Shown one piece after another: positions 12,453 through 24,803 of a DNA stretch of 64,000 bases (position 1 is its first letter; the number at the start of each line of letters is the position of its first letter). The translations under genes and the position numbers were made by a program. Origin of the DNA: Lithobates sylvaticus (taxonomy: Eukaryota > Chordata > Amphibia > Anura > Ranidae). Where the stretch lies: positions 126,167,386-126,231,385 of the forward strand of contig CM053026.1 in the NCBI GenBank assembly GCA_028564925.1. The letters run 5' to 3'. The notes below the pieces were generated by a model. The model was not told the origin of the DNA, did not search any database, and was given only the letters and a program-made list of their open reading frames with translations.

Positions 12453-12623
12453 CTGTTCATCCATTTTGGGGAAAAACAAAACCTTATACCCAACTGGACT
12501 GTTGAGTGAAACACAGGAATTTGTATATCATAAGACATTGATTAGGTGGCTGTAGGGTCTATTGACACTTGTTTGTCGGACAATCCAATGATAATGCAGC
12601 CAGGTGTTTATACTAAAAAAAAA

Positions 12624-12981
12624 AGGCCCCTTTCACATGGGGAGGACTCCGGCTGGAATCCGCTTGCTCAGCATGAAATCTGTTCGCTGATCCCCGCAGG
12701 CGGATGACAGGTCTGTGTCTACTCCACTTATGCAGAACAGACATAGCCTACTCTCTATGGGCAGTCGAATGTATATGGACCTACTATCCATTTACACCCA
12801 ACTGCCATCCGTTCCGGCCAAATGGAGGGGAATGGATCCTCCTTCGGTTAGTTTTGGTTGGATCTGAGGTAGCTGGGTATAAACGGACACAAGTCTATTT
12901 AAATCTGGCTACCAATAGAGGAGAATAAGGGGTCCTATTGGGTCCGTCTGAAAAACCAGACCACCCGTGTGAAAGGGGTCT
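12624..12981. mobile_element. MITE, AGGCCCCTTTCACATGGGG family
   Basis: Left end AGGCCCCTTTCACATGGGG and right end CCCGTGTGAAAGGGGTCT are inverted repeats. There is no coding content. Confidence 0.8.
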
Positions 12982-13010
12982 AATTAATGAAAGGAATAGC
13001 GCATGTTTAT

Positions 13011-13414
13011 TTAAAGTATAACTAAAGGCAAAACTTTTATTTTTGGTTAAAGTGGAGAGGGACCTGTTAGTTTTTATTGCTGTCTGTGCCCCTGCTAAGG
13101 AGATTCACCCTCTCTATTTGACCTGTTTACCATTATCAAAACGAAAGCAAAAGAAAATCCCAAATTTTGGGTTGTCCCCAGTAAAGTAATGGAGGGGAAA
13201 TCTTCCTATGGGCACATTAGTTCTGTTGACCTGGGGGTCCCCAAGAAATTCCCTTAGTTTACAGAGATTTCATCACACATCCTGTTTGGCTATGGGACAG
13301 GAAGTGAAGGGAAATCTCTGCAGTGGGACACAGATGGTGGGGAAAAAAATAAAATCTGACATGGGTTGAAAAAAACAAAACAAAAAAAAAAGGTTGCCTA
13401 TAGTTCTACTTTAA
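13011..13414. mobile_element. MITE, TTAAAGTATAACTAAAGGC family
   Basis: TTAA plus AGTATAACTAAAGGCAAAAC at the left. AGGTTGCCTATAGTTCTACT plus TTAA at the right. A truncated relative lies at 5241-5452. Confidence 0.8.
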
Positions 13415-13704
13415 CCATCTAGTTATACATGCAAACTTGTGTTGTACCTGTAAGCAACAGTAGGAAAGTAATTGAGTAGGTGGTACCTATTGGCTAACTG
13501 AATATGTTTTACAGTGCAAGCTTTCCCAAGCACTGTTTCCTTCTTTACTATGAAACTATGCCTGAAAACTGTTTCTACGCATAGTGATGCAGTTGGTTTA
13601 AATGTATAATAGACCTAAACTAAAGACTTTCCTGAGGGATGGGAACAGCAGAAGTTCCCTGCAGAAGATACCGTGCTCTTGTTGTCATTACCATACAACA
13701 TACT

Positions 13705-13910
13705 CTAAGGCTGCTTTCACACTGAGGTGCTTTACAGGCACTATGGTGCCTGTAAAGAGCCTCTCCTCTCACTCCAGTGTGAAAGCCCGAGCGCTTTCAC
13801 ACTGGAGAGGTGCGCTGGCAGGATGCTAAAAAAAGTCCTGCAAACAGCATCTTTGAGGGCGCTTTTAACCCTTTTTTGTCCCTTGGCGGTTAAAAGCCCC
13901 CGCTATTGAA
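13705..13910. mobile_element. Partial MITE, TAAGGCTGCTTTCACACTGAGG family
   Basis: Has the left end and a fold-back interior (AGTGTGAAAGC / GCTTTCACACT) but no matching right end. Confidence 0.6.
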
Positions 13911-14049
13911 AAGCAGTGCACAAACAATCTCTTTAAAACTGATATTTTATTTGCTACTGGAATAAACCCCATGGGTCTTTTTATTTCCTATTACTTCCTT
14001 GTAATTATGAAAATGACCATGAAGAAAAATTTGACAAGGCGAAAATTAC

Positions 14050-14330
14050 ATTGCTGCCTAACAGCACTAGGGGCGTCGGTTTGAATTCCAACCACGACAC
14101 TAACGCCATAGAGTTTGCATGTTCTCCCAGTGCCTGCGTGGGTTTCCTCTGTGTACTCCAGTTTCCTCCTACACTGCAAAGACATGCTTTTAAATTAGTT
14201 GGCTCCTGTTCATATTGGCCCTAGTATGTATGAATTAGATTGTAAGCTCCTCGAGGGCAGGGACTGATGTGAATGTACAATAATATATATAAAGTGCTCT
14301 GTAAATTGTCAGTTCTATATTAATACCTGT
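14050..14330 (+). mobile_element. tRNA-derived SINE (V-SINE-like)
   Basis: The 5' part holds a tRNA-type B box (GGTTTGAATTCC) near 14078. The central part (AGTTTGCATGTTCTCCCAGT, GTTTCCTC and TACTCCAGTTTCCTCC) is the conserved core known from V-SINEs of fish and frogs. The tail is TTAGATTGTAAGCTCCTCGA followed by an AT-rich end. The 5' head is slightly truncated. Confidence 0.8.
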
Positions 14331-14960
14331 AATATACAAGAATAAAAAAAAATTGATAGACCTTTTATGTACTCCACTTTTAACCAGTTTGTAAAGTTAT
14401 GTTACTGAAGTTACTGCAGTTATTTGGTGATCATGTACATGGCATGGCGATCTCACCTGTGAAGAATGAACTAGGAAGCACCTCCCGGGTTCAGAGCTGT
14501 CAATCTTTGGCCAGGAAAGAATCGAATTGAGCAATCTATGCTGGATTGGTTTTAACAGCATGCATGAGTGACAATAGCCATCTAATAGACCCCTGAGATC
14601 TCCTTGATGAGAACCTGTCACCTGCACCATGATATCGCATAGGTGGCTTATCATGCCCCTTGTCATAGCAATAAAGTTAAGTAAAAAGAAAAGTTTAATA
14701 AGGTAAAAAAAATATATATTTTGTAACATACACGCCAATTTGAACGCAATTGTGTGTATCGGGTGTGTACGCATACAAAAGAAGCTATTTGCACCACTTA
14801 TTGGGTACTGTCACACATGCCAGAGTGAGATTAGTATTTATAGGGCCATATTTTACTGTTCTCTCTAAATTGAAGAGCTGTAAAGAATCACCTATGGGCA
14901 ATTTTAGGTACTGTAGCCTTTTGCTATTTCACAACCACGCACAGTTTTAGGCTTTGAGGT
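14331..14960. other. Unassigned intergenic DNA
   Basis: AT-rich sequence with short A runs. No gene, RNA or repeat end was recognised. It ends at the target sequence of the Penelope pair. Confidence 0.5.
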
Positions 14961-14975
14961 ATTCGGTATATATTT
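14961..14975 (+). repeat. 15-bp direct repeat, left copy (target-site duplication)
   Basis: ATTCGGTATATATTT, identical and in the same orientation at 30191-30205. The two copies bracket the whole inverted Penelope pair. Confidence 0.85.
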
Positions 14976-16189
14976 GAAATTGTGGGATAGGGGTGCTGGC
15001 GCTGTTCAGAGTGTAAAGGTATATAAGGGGTATTAAATTAGTAATGGGAGACTGTGGATTATAATGACTCAATAAATCCTAGGGAGAGGTGGGATAGTAT
15101 GATCATCAACAATATTAAATCAATGTAAAATAAGGCCACACCAGTGGGAAGGTGTGCAAAAACACAAGTATTTTGCAATGGGCGTGGATAATGATGGGTG
15201 AAACCAAGAGCAGTATAAATAAATAAATAGCATTCAGGAGATGGAAGGTATAGTAAATAAGTAAAGTGCACGTGCAAAAATATATATACACCTCAATGTA
15301 ACATGAATATTGACTGATATGCAGGTTTTATATTACCTTAAATTAATACAAACACATTGATATAAACAAGTGTATAAAATACAGGATAACTGATAATATA
15401 TAGATATGTGAGTATGAACACTATATACTATATATAAGTGCCAAAAAAATTCAGTATATTCAAGTGATATGGTTGGGCTGATAGGTATCAGTGAATGAAA
15501 ATCAATAACATATGTCCTGATTCTGCAATCACTGTAGTCCGCAATAAAAAATCAACGGTAATAAGTCCATATACTGTGTGCAAAAAATGTAAGTAAAAAG
15601 TCGATAGGTGAATACGTTCTGTGTTCTCTTGATGTGATCACACGGTGGATATTGGCAGTGTGTTGAAAAACAATATAAATGTGGATAAGCAGCTGTGGGG
15701 GTCCTTCACTCCCCTCCTTCCGTCCGTACCCCTAATGAAAATGCACTAACCAGAGTGCCCAACCCCTGCAGGGGTAATGGGCATATAAGTGGTGTTCCTC
15801 TCGGGTCTTCCTCGTCCAGGTCAGTGATGTCCTTCTCTGGGGGGTCCGTGCCAGCTGGGTCCTCTGAGTTCTGCCGTCCGGTGCGCTCAGATAAAGAGAG
15901 TGTGGGGAAGGGATGGACACATAGTGTGACTCCGTATAATTTAAAAGTAATGAAATTTTATTCGGAAAAAGCAAATAGTCACCCACCAAGTGGTATGACT
16001 AAAAAATATATATCAGGGCTAGTAAGCCCTATGCGGATGTTCAGATTAAAATGTTATTTAATAAAAATGGCAAAGCCGGCGAGTGTGCTTCAGCTTTTCC
16101 GGGTATTTGGCGTGCGTTCCACGGCCGTGAGAATGCCGAAACCGGAAACGAAGGCTGCGCCGGAAGTGACGTATTGCGTACCACGATAG

Positions 16190-16245
16190 TCCCGCCTTAC
16201 GCGTTTCGTCATTGGACGTCGTCTGAGGCTCGGCCATCTTGGTAC
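16190..16245 (-). ncRNA. Hammerhead-like motif, left-arm copy
   Basis: Exact reverse-complement counterpart of the right-arm motif at 28683-28718. See that entry for the fold. Confidence 0.35.
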
Positions 16246-17508
16246 ACCATACGTCTTAAGTACACAAAAGGTGTAGCCGCGCCGGCCAATCAGGGGGAAA
16301 CAAAGTAAATGAGGGAGGAGTTCCCTTTGAAAGACGGTAACCATACCAAGGGCAGAAAAGGTCCTATACTCTACCCTCCCCCTCTAATGTTTATAGGGCA
16401 AAATGACATGGCGCGGCGACTTATAAAAAATACATACATTTAAAAATAAAACCTACAGAAATTATCTGAGAAACATATAATGTTGGGAGAAGAGTATCTG
16501 GTGAGAAGACCAGAAATTAAGTTGTGGACAGTCTTATGTCAGTGCTATGTGCACGTAAAAGAGACATGATTCTGAAAGTGGGAAGCTAAGAAATTGTGTG
16601 CAATAGAAGGGTGTGCAAATAGAGTTTGGGTGGAATGCTAAGTGTGGGTAGATAATACCCATGAACGAAGGGAAACAAATAGTTCATGCACATAGTGCGG
16701 TTATTATGTGCAGAGGTATATATAAAGAGGTGAAGGAAAATAAAAGGAATTTTTGTTTTCTTAAAAGGACATGTAAAATATAAAATATAACAACGATATA
16801 GGGCTAGTTTGTGGGAAGAATTATTTCTTATATAATTAGAGGGTGAAACAAAGCACAAGGTGAAACTTGCGGGAGAACGATTATATAAATATAAGGATTA
16901 AAGTGTCAGAATTTTTAAAAGTTAAAAAACTCTTCAAAAAACTTTAAATGTAGAGGGTTATTTAACCACTTCCCGACCGCCCCATGTAGATATACGTCAG
17001 CAGAATGGCACGTACAGGCAGAATCACGTACCTGTACGTGCCATTCTTCAGGCGGTTGGGGGGTCCGATCGGACCCCCCTCCGCCGGCGGGGACGGTCGG
17101 GATCGTGTCAGGAGCGATCCGGGACGAGGGGACGGCCAGTGGTTTCTGGCCACCCCCTCGCGATCGCTCCTGGCCAATGAAAAGCTTCCCCTTCCTGTCT
17201 ATTGTATAGACAGGAAGGCGGAAGTGATGTCACGCTCGGTGCGCCGGTCTATGTGACCGGAGACGCCGAGCTGTGAACATGTAAAGGTTAGTGCACAACA
17301 GTACACTGACACCAGTACAGTTAGGCACACAATCCACCCCCCTGTCACCCCCAGATCACCCCCCAGATCACCCCCTCCCCCCCCAGTCACAGTGTCACTA
17401 ATTGCAGTGATCATTTATTTACTGATCACTGCATTTAGTGTCAGTGTGACTGTAATAACTGTCAGGGCAGTTAGTTTTAGGTCCAAGGTAGCCCCCTACC
17501 CCCCCTAA

Positions 17509-17975
17509 TAAAGGTTTAACCCCCTGATTGCCCCTAGTTAACCCCTTCACCCCCTTTTGCCAGTGTCACTAAGCGATCGGTTTTCTGATCGCTGCATTAG
17601 TGTCGCTAGGTAACCATTTTTTTTTTTTTTTTTTAACCGCCATGTTTATATAGGTTCATAAATAGGTTTATAGGTCAGGTACCCCCATATTACAACCTAA
17701 ATAAAGGTTTTAACCCCCTGATTGCCCCTAGAGTTAACCCTTTCACCAGTGATCACTGTATAAATGTCACTGGTGACGCTGGTTAGCCAGTTAGTTATTT
17801 CGTTATTTAGGTTCCCCGTCAGGTTTTTATATAGCGTCAGGTACCCCCATATATTACCTAATAAAGGTTTTAACCCCCTGATTGCCCCTAGTTAACCCTT
17901 TCACCCCCTTTTGCCAGTGTCACTAAGCGATCGTTTTTCTGATCGCTGCATTAGTGTCGCTAGGTAACCAGTTTT
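17509..17975 (+). repeat. Long-period internal repeat of the TTAA element
   Basis: TAACCCCCTGATTGCCCCTA then CCAGTGTCACTAAGCGATCG and TAGTGTCGCTAGGTAACC occur at about 17513-17612 and again about 355 bp later. A partial copy lies near 17710. Confidence 0.7.
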
Positions 17976-20129
17976 TTTTTGTATTACTGTTACGGGTGAC
18001 GCTGGTTAGTTAGCTTGTTTTTTATACTGTCAGGGCACCCGCCATTTATTACCCAATAACGGTTTAACCCCCTGATCGCCCGGCGGGTGATATCAATTAG
18101 GTTTTAGGGTCTAATAAGGTCTGCGTCGCCCCAGGTTAGTGCCAGTACCGCAAACACCCACGCGCAAAGCATACACCTCCCTTAGTGGCACAGTATCTGA
18201 ACAGATCAATATCTGATCTGATCAGATCTATACTAGCGTCCCAGCAGTTTAGGGTTCCAAAAAAAACGCATTGTTAGCGGGATCAGCCCAGATACCTGCT
18301 AGCACCTGCGTTTTCCCCCTCCGCCCAGCTCAGCCCACCCAAGTGCAGTATCGATCGATCACTGTCACTTACAAAACACTAAGCACACATAACTGCAGCG
18401 TTCGCAGAGTCAGGCCTGATCCCTGCGATCGCTAACATTTTTTTTTGTGGTAGCGTTTTGATTCAGTCGCTTCAGTCAGGAGCTTTTTTACCTGTGAATC
18501 TCAGAAAAAAAAAAAAAAAAAAAAATAGTTGTCGTTTTATTGTTCTCTCTCTCTCTCTCTATTGTTGCTCTTTTTTTACTCCATTCTATTCTGCAATGTT
18601 TTATTATGTTTTATCATGCTTGCTTTTCAGGTATGTAATTTTGTTTACTGTGTTTTAGTGTTAAGCATTTTTTTGTTTTCAGGTGCGCCATTCAGTTGCA
18701 ACGCGGATTTATTTATCTTGACAGCAACAGCGTTTGCTCCCACGATACATAAAGCCGCGACTCCAACGCTGTAGGAGGTGATTTCACCACCACAGTTAAA
18801 AAAAAGAGCATATATGCCGAAGCATGGGGGCAGCAGGGGGGGGGGGGGGAGGAGCGATTGGCTCCTAATGCCACGTACATACGGTCGAAATTCCGACCGT
18901 GTGTACACGGCATAACTTTTGCGGGAGGATGCCCCCATGCATCGGCATATATAAATGGTGCATGTATGCCCATCATTAGAAGTGGGTGGATGAAGGGAGG
19001 TATTCTAATGGTGGGCACACCCACCAATCAATCTCTTTTTTTCGTTCAGCCAAGAGGCTGCATGAAAAAAAAAAGATTACAATATATGTCCAGTATGTTG
19101 CTGGACTTTGAATGGTTATACCAGAATGATGCCTGCAGGTTTAGGTATCATCTTGGTATCATTCTTTTCAGCCAGTGATCGGCTTTCATGTAAAAGCAAT
19201 TCTAGCGGGTAATTAGCCTCTAGACTGCTTTTACAAGCAGTGGGAGGGAATGTCCCCCCTCCCGGATATAAACCGCGCCATTGGGAAATTGGGAAAGCGT
19301 TTTATCACACCGATCTTGGTGTGGTCAGATGCTTTGAGGGCAGAGGAAAGATCTAGGGTCTAACAGACCCCAATTTTTTCAAAAAAAGAGTACCTGTCAC
19401 TGCCTATTGCTATCATAGGGGATATTTACATTCCGTGAGATAACAATAAAAATGATAACAAAAGAAAAAAATGGAGGGAACAGTTTTAAAATAAAATAAA
19501 AAAGCTAAATAAATAAAAAAAAAAAAAAAAGCACCCCTGCCCCCCCTTCTCTTGCGCAAAGGCGAACACAAGCGTTGGTCTGGCGTCATACGTAAACAGC
19601 AATTGCACCATGCATGTGAGGTATCACCGCGAAGGTCAGATCGAGGGCAGTAATTTTAGCAGTAGACCTCCTCCATGAATCTAATGTGGTATCATGTAAA
19701 GGCTTTTAAAAATGTATGTAGTTTGTCGCCACTGCGTGTTTGTGCGCAATTTTAAAGCATGTCGTGTTTGGTATCCATGTACTCGGCCTAAGATCATATT
19801 TTTTATTTCATCAAAAATTTGAGCAATATAGTGTGTTTTAGTGCATTAAAATAAAAAAAAGTGTATTTTTTTCCACAAAAAATGCGTTTGAAAAATCGCT
19901 GCGCAAATACTGTGTGGAAAAAAAAAATGCAACACCCACCATTTTAATCTGTAGGGCCTTTGCTTTAACATTATATATAGTGTTTGGGGGTTCAACGTAA
20001 TTTTCTTGCAAAAAAAAAATATGTTTTCATGTAAACAAAAAGTGTCAGAAAGGGCTTTATCTTCAAGTGGTTAGAAGAGTGGGTGACGTGTGACATAGGC
20101 TTCTAAATGTTGTGCATAAAATGCCAGGA

Positions 20130-21165
20130 CAGTTCAAACCCCCCCCAAATGACCCCATTTTGGAAAGTAGACACCCCAAGCTATTTGATGAGAGCAATGT
20201 TGAGCCCATTAAATATTTTTTTTTTTTGTCCCAAGAGATTGAATAATGAAAAAAAAAATATATATATATTTTTTTTACAAAAAGTTGTCACTAAATGATA
20301 TATTGCTCAAACATGTCATGGGCATATGTGGAAATACACCCCAAAATACATTCTGTTGCTTCTCCTGAGTACGGGGATACCACATGTGTGGGACTTTTTG
20401 GGAGCCTAGCTGCGTACGGAACCCCAAAAACCAATCACCGCCTTCAGGCTTTCTAAGGGTGTAATTTTTTTATTTCACTTCTCACTGCCAATCACAGTTT
20501 CGGAGGCCATGGAATGCCCAGATGGCATAAAACCCCCAAAATGACCCCATTTTGGAAAGTAGACACCCCAAGCTATTTGCTGAGAGGTATTGTGAGTATT
20601 TTGCAGATCTCGCTTTTTGTCACAAAGTTTTGAAAATTGAAAAAAAGAAAAAAAAATGTTTTTTTCTTTACTTTTCTTCATTTTCAAAAACAAATGAGAG
20701 CTGTAAAATACTCACCATGCCTCTCAACAAATAGCTTGGGGTGTCTACTTTCCAAAATGGGGTCATTTGGGGGGGTTTTGTGCTATTTTGGCATTTTATG
20801 GCCTTCGAAACTGTGATAGGTAGTGAGGAGTGAAATCAAAAATTTGCACCCTTAGAAATCCTGAAGGCGGTGCTTGGGTTTCGGGGCCCCGTACGCGGCT
20901 AGGCTCCCAAAAAGTCCCACACATGTGGTATCCCCATACTCAGGAGAAGCAGCAAAATGTATTTTGGGGTGCAATTCCACATATAACTATGGCATGTGTG
21001 AGCAATATATCATTTAGTGACAACTTTTTGAAAAAAAAAAAAATCTTTTTTATTTTTGTCTTTATTCAATCACTTGGGACTAAAAAAAAAAATATTCAAT
21101 GGGCTCAACATGCCTCTCAGCAAATAGCTTGGGGTGTCTACTTTCCAAAATGGGGTCATTTGGGG
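20130..21165. repeat. Fold-back region with arms of about 450 bp
   Basis: AATGACCCCATTTTGGAAAG..CACCCCAAGCTATTTG on the left is mirrored by CAAATAGCTTGGGGTGTC..CCAAAATGGGGTCATT on the right. A matching CTCCTGAGTA../..TACTCAGGAG pair lies further out. The centre is near 20660. Confidence 0.75.
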
Positions 21166-22148
21166 GGGTTTTGTACTTCCCTGCCATTTTAGCACCTCAA
21201 GAAATGAAATAGGCAGTCATAAATTAAAAGCGGTGTAAATTCCAGAAAATGTACTCTAGTTTGTAGACGCTATAACTTTTGCGCAAACCAATAAATATAC
21301 GCTTATTGGCATTTTTTTTACTAAAGACATGTGGCTGAATACATTTTGGCCCAAATGTTTGACTAAAATTGAGTTTATTAGATTTTTTTTATAACAAAAA
21401 GTAGAAAATCTCTTTTTTTTTTTCAAAATTTTCGCTCTTTTTCCGTTTATATCGCAAAAAATAAAAATCACAGAGGCAATCAAATACCATCAAAAGAAAG
21501 CTCTATTTGTGGGAAGAAAAGGACGCAAATTTCGTTTGGTTACAAAATTGCATGACCGCGCAATTACCAGTTAAAGTAGTGCAGTGCGAAATTGAAAAAA
21601 GACCTCTGGTCCTTTGGCTGCCAAATGGTCCGGGGCTGAAGTGGTTAAAAAGGTATATCTAGTAAAATACGTGGGATTAAATTTGTACAGTGCTTATAAA
21701 AGATGTACAGGTGTATACGTGTATATGTTGGTTCCTGTAATGTGGTGCCCCCACAGGGCTAGGAGTTGTGCGTATAATCTTGCGTACTGAAAGGAAATTA
21801 AAAAATTGGATAATAGACATAAAAAATGTATATATTTATATATATATATACACGTTTACCAGAAGGAAAATTGTTGTATAAAAAACTGTAGAGAGCTGTT
21901 ACTAGTGTACCAGGATTATGCGTTCTAAAAAGCCATGTGTGTATAAAATATATTCCCCATAAAATATACAAGAAGGAAATAAAATAAAGATATTTTATAT
22001 ATAAAACCTTATATGTAAAGGAACGCATATGTGTATATATATATAGTGTATGCGCACCCAATGTGCGCGTGTCTCCATGTGCATAGGGTATTTATACAGG
22101 GTTAAAAACTGAACGTCTGGTTCCATGAACCAAAAGAGGGGGTACAGA

Positions 22149-23923
22149 TTAAAAATTAGATAAAAAGCAGTTTAAATCTATGTCTACATTTAACCCTTTG
22201 GGCACCAGGGAGTCTAAAAGGTATATCCACTTCGTTTCATTTTGTGAAATTTGGATCCTCTTATTTCCTCCTCGCCAGTGGTCGTTGATGGTGTCTATAC
22301 CATAAAAAATAAGGCCTGAAGGGTCTCTCTGGTGGTATTCATCAAAGTGCCTGGAAAGATTATGTTTAGGGAAACCCTTTTTTATATTATTTATATGTTC
22401 CCTAATCCTGACACAGAGTGGCCTTGTGGTCCTCCCTACATATTGCAACCGGCAGGGGCATTCGATCACATAAGTGACATGCGTGCTATTGCATGTGACC
22501 AATTCTTTAATGGTGAATTCCTTCCCCGTCCTGGACTTGAAGGAAGTTTTCCTCCTGGGTTGTTTCTTGCTGGTTCTGCATGCCAGACATCTTTGACACT
22601 TATAGAAACCCTTCAATTCCGAAAATAGTTTGACAGGTTTGGGTGGGTCTATAATATTCTTGACCAGGTGGTTCCTAAGTGTAGGGGCCCTTCTGTATAT
22701 AAATCTTGGCTTTTTATCCAGTAGTTTGGTCAATGTTCTATCTCAACTGCTTTGAATTGGTTATTGTACCCCGTAATAAAAGCAACATTTGATTGTTGCT
22801 GGTTCAGTTGTCTATCCTTTGGCCTCAGGAGTGTCGCTCGATCCATTGTCAAAATGTTTTCCTTCAGTTTTTTTAAAGGTTCAAGCGCATATCCTTTGTC
22901 CACAAATTTCTCTATTAGAGTATCAGCCTGGATTTGAAAATCATCTGCATTGTTGCAATTTCTGCGTATTCTGAGCAGCTGCCCCTTTGGGATGTTGTTG
23001 ATCCATTTAGGATGGTGACAGCTAGAGGTAGGAATGTAACCATTCCGGTCTGTGCTCTTAAAAAACGTTCTGGTATGTAATTCGTCCCTTTGTTTAAAAA
23101 CCTGCAAATCTAGATAATCTACCTGATTAAAATCGCATGTTCCTGTGAAGGAGATACCAAATTTGTTGTGGTTGAGTTCCACCAAAAAGGCTTCGAAAGA
23201 TTCTGTGCTGCCTTCCCATATGATGATTACATCGTCTATATACCTCCGGTAGAATTTTATTTCTGGTCTTTTCTTCTTGTATATGTACCTTTCCTCCCAC
23301 ATATCCATAAAAAGATTAGCCACACTAGGGGCGTACTTGGCTCCCATGGCGACGCCCCTAGTTTGTACATAATAGTCTTTTTTGTACCAAAAGTAATTGT
23401 TCTCCATTGCTAATTTAAGACATTCGAGTAGGAAGCCAATTTGCTCCTGTCTGAGGTCTGTGCCCTCATGTAGTGCCTTTTCCACTCCTGCCATCCCATC
23501 CTTCTGTACGATACTCGTGTATAGGGAATTAACATCTATTGTGGCTAGAAGGCACTGTTGGGTATTCTTCACCTGCTGTAATTCATTAATGAGCTGAGTA
23601 CTATCCCTCAGGTATGATTTTCCCTTCTTTACCAGTGGCTTAAGAAACTGATCCACGTATTCCCCCAGTCTTGAGAAAAGGGAGTTTATACCACTTATAA
23701 TGGGTCTCCCCGGAGGTTTATCAAGCCTTTTATGGATTTTCGGTAAATAGTAAATGACCGGGGTTTTGGTGGATTCCGATACTAGATACTGTGCTTCCTT
23801 CTTGTTGAGAATCCCTGATTTTTTACCTTTATTAACCAAAATCTTGAGTTTCTTGGCGTATTGAGCTTTTGGGTTGCTTCTGAGTTTGCGGTATGTGTTA
23901 GCCGTTTTAAGGAGATTATCCAT
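22149..23923 (-). pseudogene. Penelope RT and GIY-YIG frames, left arm (interrupted)
   Basis: Reads MDNLLKTANTYRKLR through the RT motifs (ATIDVNSLYTS, RGVAMGAKYAPS, RRYIDDVIIIW), and then in a second frame the linker with CQRCLAC and the endonuclease (YVIECPCRLQYVGRTTRPL). The 37-bp loss relative to the right arm separates the two parts. In life the protein would copy RNA into DNA at a site nicked by its own endonuclease. Confidence 0.92.
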
Positions 23924-23932
23924 TTCATGCTC

Positions 23933-24766
23933 CTAGTCCTTTTTCTTCAAGATAACAAGTCCCCCTCCCTTATCAGCAGGGCGGATGACCACTTCTTTCT
24001 TCTTACCTAGTTCTTTAATAGCATTCCAAGCATGTCCATTTCTCTTTCTCTTATTCTCCAATTTTCTGAGGTCATTTTCTACCATTTTTTGAAAAGCTCC
24101 TATGCACTGATCCCCTGGGACTTTGGGATTCATAATTGAGTTGTTTCTTAGGGATGTATGTGTATATTCGGATCTTTCTTCTGCTGTGTCTTCTTTTTCG
24201 TTCAGGGCAAAATGTTTCTTTATCTTGATTTTTCTTACAAATTTCTGTAAGTCAATATATACTTCAAATTTATCAATGTTTTTTTCAGGTGCGAACTTGA
24301 GTCCCAAATCTAAAATACGCATTTCTTCATCATTAAAAACTACATCTGTTAAATTAAAAATGCCTAATCCTAGTATTCTCTTCTTCGTTTTCTTCTTCCC
24401 TCCACGTCTCCCTCTGGTCCGTTTCTGTCGAAACTTCTGTAAGGTGGTTCTGGGTTCCTGGTCCATCCATTCCCTGTACTCCCTCGTTGGTTCTGGTGGG
24501 GGGGGGTGTCCACGTTGTCCAGTTGTTCCTTCTACATTCGGGTCCCCATACGTCCTGTCTCGATTCCAAGGTGCCTCTTGTTCTGTGTATTGGTTCTTCC
24601 AGCCAGGCCTCCTGTATGGGACTCTGGCATTCCATCTCCCAGGTGGTCTCCCACCTGGTCTCCCACGAAAAAAATCCCTATTGTCTCTGTGTTCTCTTCC
24701 ATTAGGATAATTGCGATGAGGGGTCCGTTGTCCCCTTTCTCTATAGGGCGAGAATCTTTGGTAATT
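23933..24766 (-). pseudogene. Penelope N-terminal region, left arm
   Basis: An Arg/Pro/Gly-rich N-terminus (GRPGGRPPGRWNARVPYRRP), a basic RGRRGGKKKTKKR segment, then LDLGLKFAP and ADKGGGLVILKKKD. The last two are typical of the region just before Penelope RT. It ends at a TAG present at the same place in both arms. The true start is not identifiable because the frame runs into the palindrome centre. Confidence 0.8.
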
Positions 24767-24803
24767 TGGCAGATCTCCAGGTACACCCAGGTATAATGCC
24801 TCC
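24767..24803. other. 37-bp spacer at the palindrome centre
   Basis: Non-palindromic sequence between the mirror ends AGAATCTTTGGTAATT (24751-24766) and AATTACCAAAGATTCT (24804-24819). It reads on as coding sequence of the left arm, so the left arm reaches slightly further toward the 5' end than the right. Confidence 0.8.

Larger units (their letters stand above)
12453..13966 (+). other. Possible zcchc9 3' UTR containing three MITEs
   Basis: No AATAAA was seen between the stop and the first MITE. The first clear AATAAA is at 13961-13966. If it is used, the 3' UTR would be about 1.5 kb and would include the MITEs at 12624-12981, 13011-13414 and 13705-13905. This is an inference, and a shorter UTR using a variant signal is equally possible. 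Confidence 0.3.
16966..21644. mobile_element. 4.7-kb TTAA transposon inserted in the left Penelope arm
   Basis: 4679 bp bounded by TTAA (16962-16965 and 21645-21648), with ends CCACTTCCCGACC... and ...GGGGCTGAAGTGG. The right arm keeps the uninserted site with a single TTAA at 27947-27950, so the boundaries are exact. No transposase is encoded. Inside are a partly repeated block of about 355 bp (17509-17612 and 17864-17970) and a large fold-back (about 20130-20600 against 20735-21165). Internal family ends near 20075 suggest that it is compound. Confidence 0.93.
14976..24766 (-). mobile_element. Left arm of the Penelope pair
   Basis: Reverse-complement copy of the right arm, about 5.1 kb once the TTAA insertion at 16966-21644 is removed. 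In the coding part it lacks 37 bp present in the right arm (near 22737) and has 12 bp extra near 24650. Elsewhere only occasional single-base differences were seen, so the arms are very similar in age. Confidence 0.9.

Noticed and set aside
14060-14110. Possible tRNA gene
   Set aside because: Only a B-box-like segment is present and no cloverleaf can be formed. It is the tRNA-derived head of a SINE.
15695-16308. Open frame of 164 aa (MGVLHSPPSVRTPNEN...) and an overlapping 85-aa frame, mirrored at 28604-29217
   Set aside because: Lies in the noncoding Penelope region, lacks any recognised domain and overlaps frames on both strands. Duplicated only because the arms are duplicated.
22332-23597. 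Plus-strand open frames of 60-100 aa opposite the left Penelope RT
   Set aside because: Complementary shadows of the RT and endonuclease coding sequence. The same translations reappear opposite the right arm.
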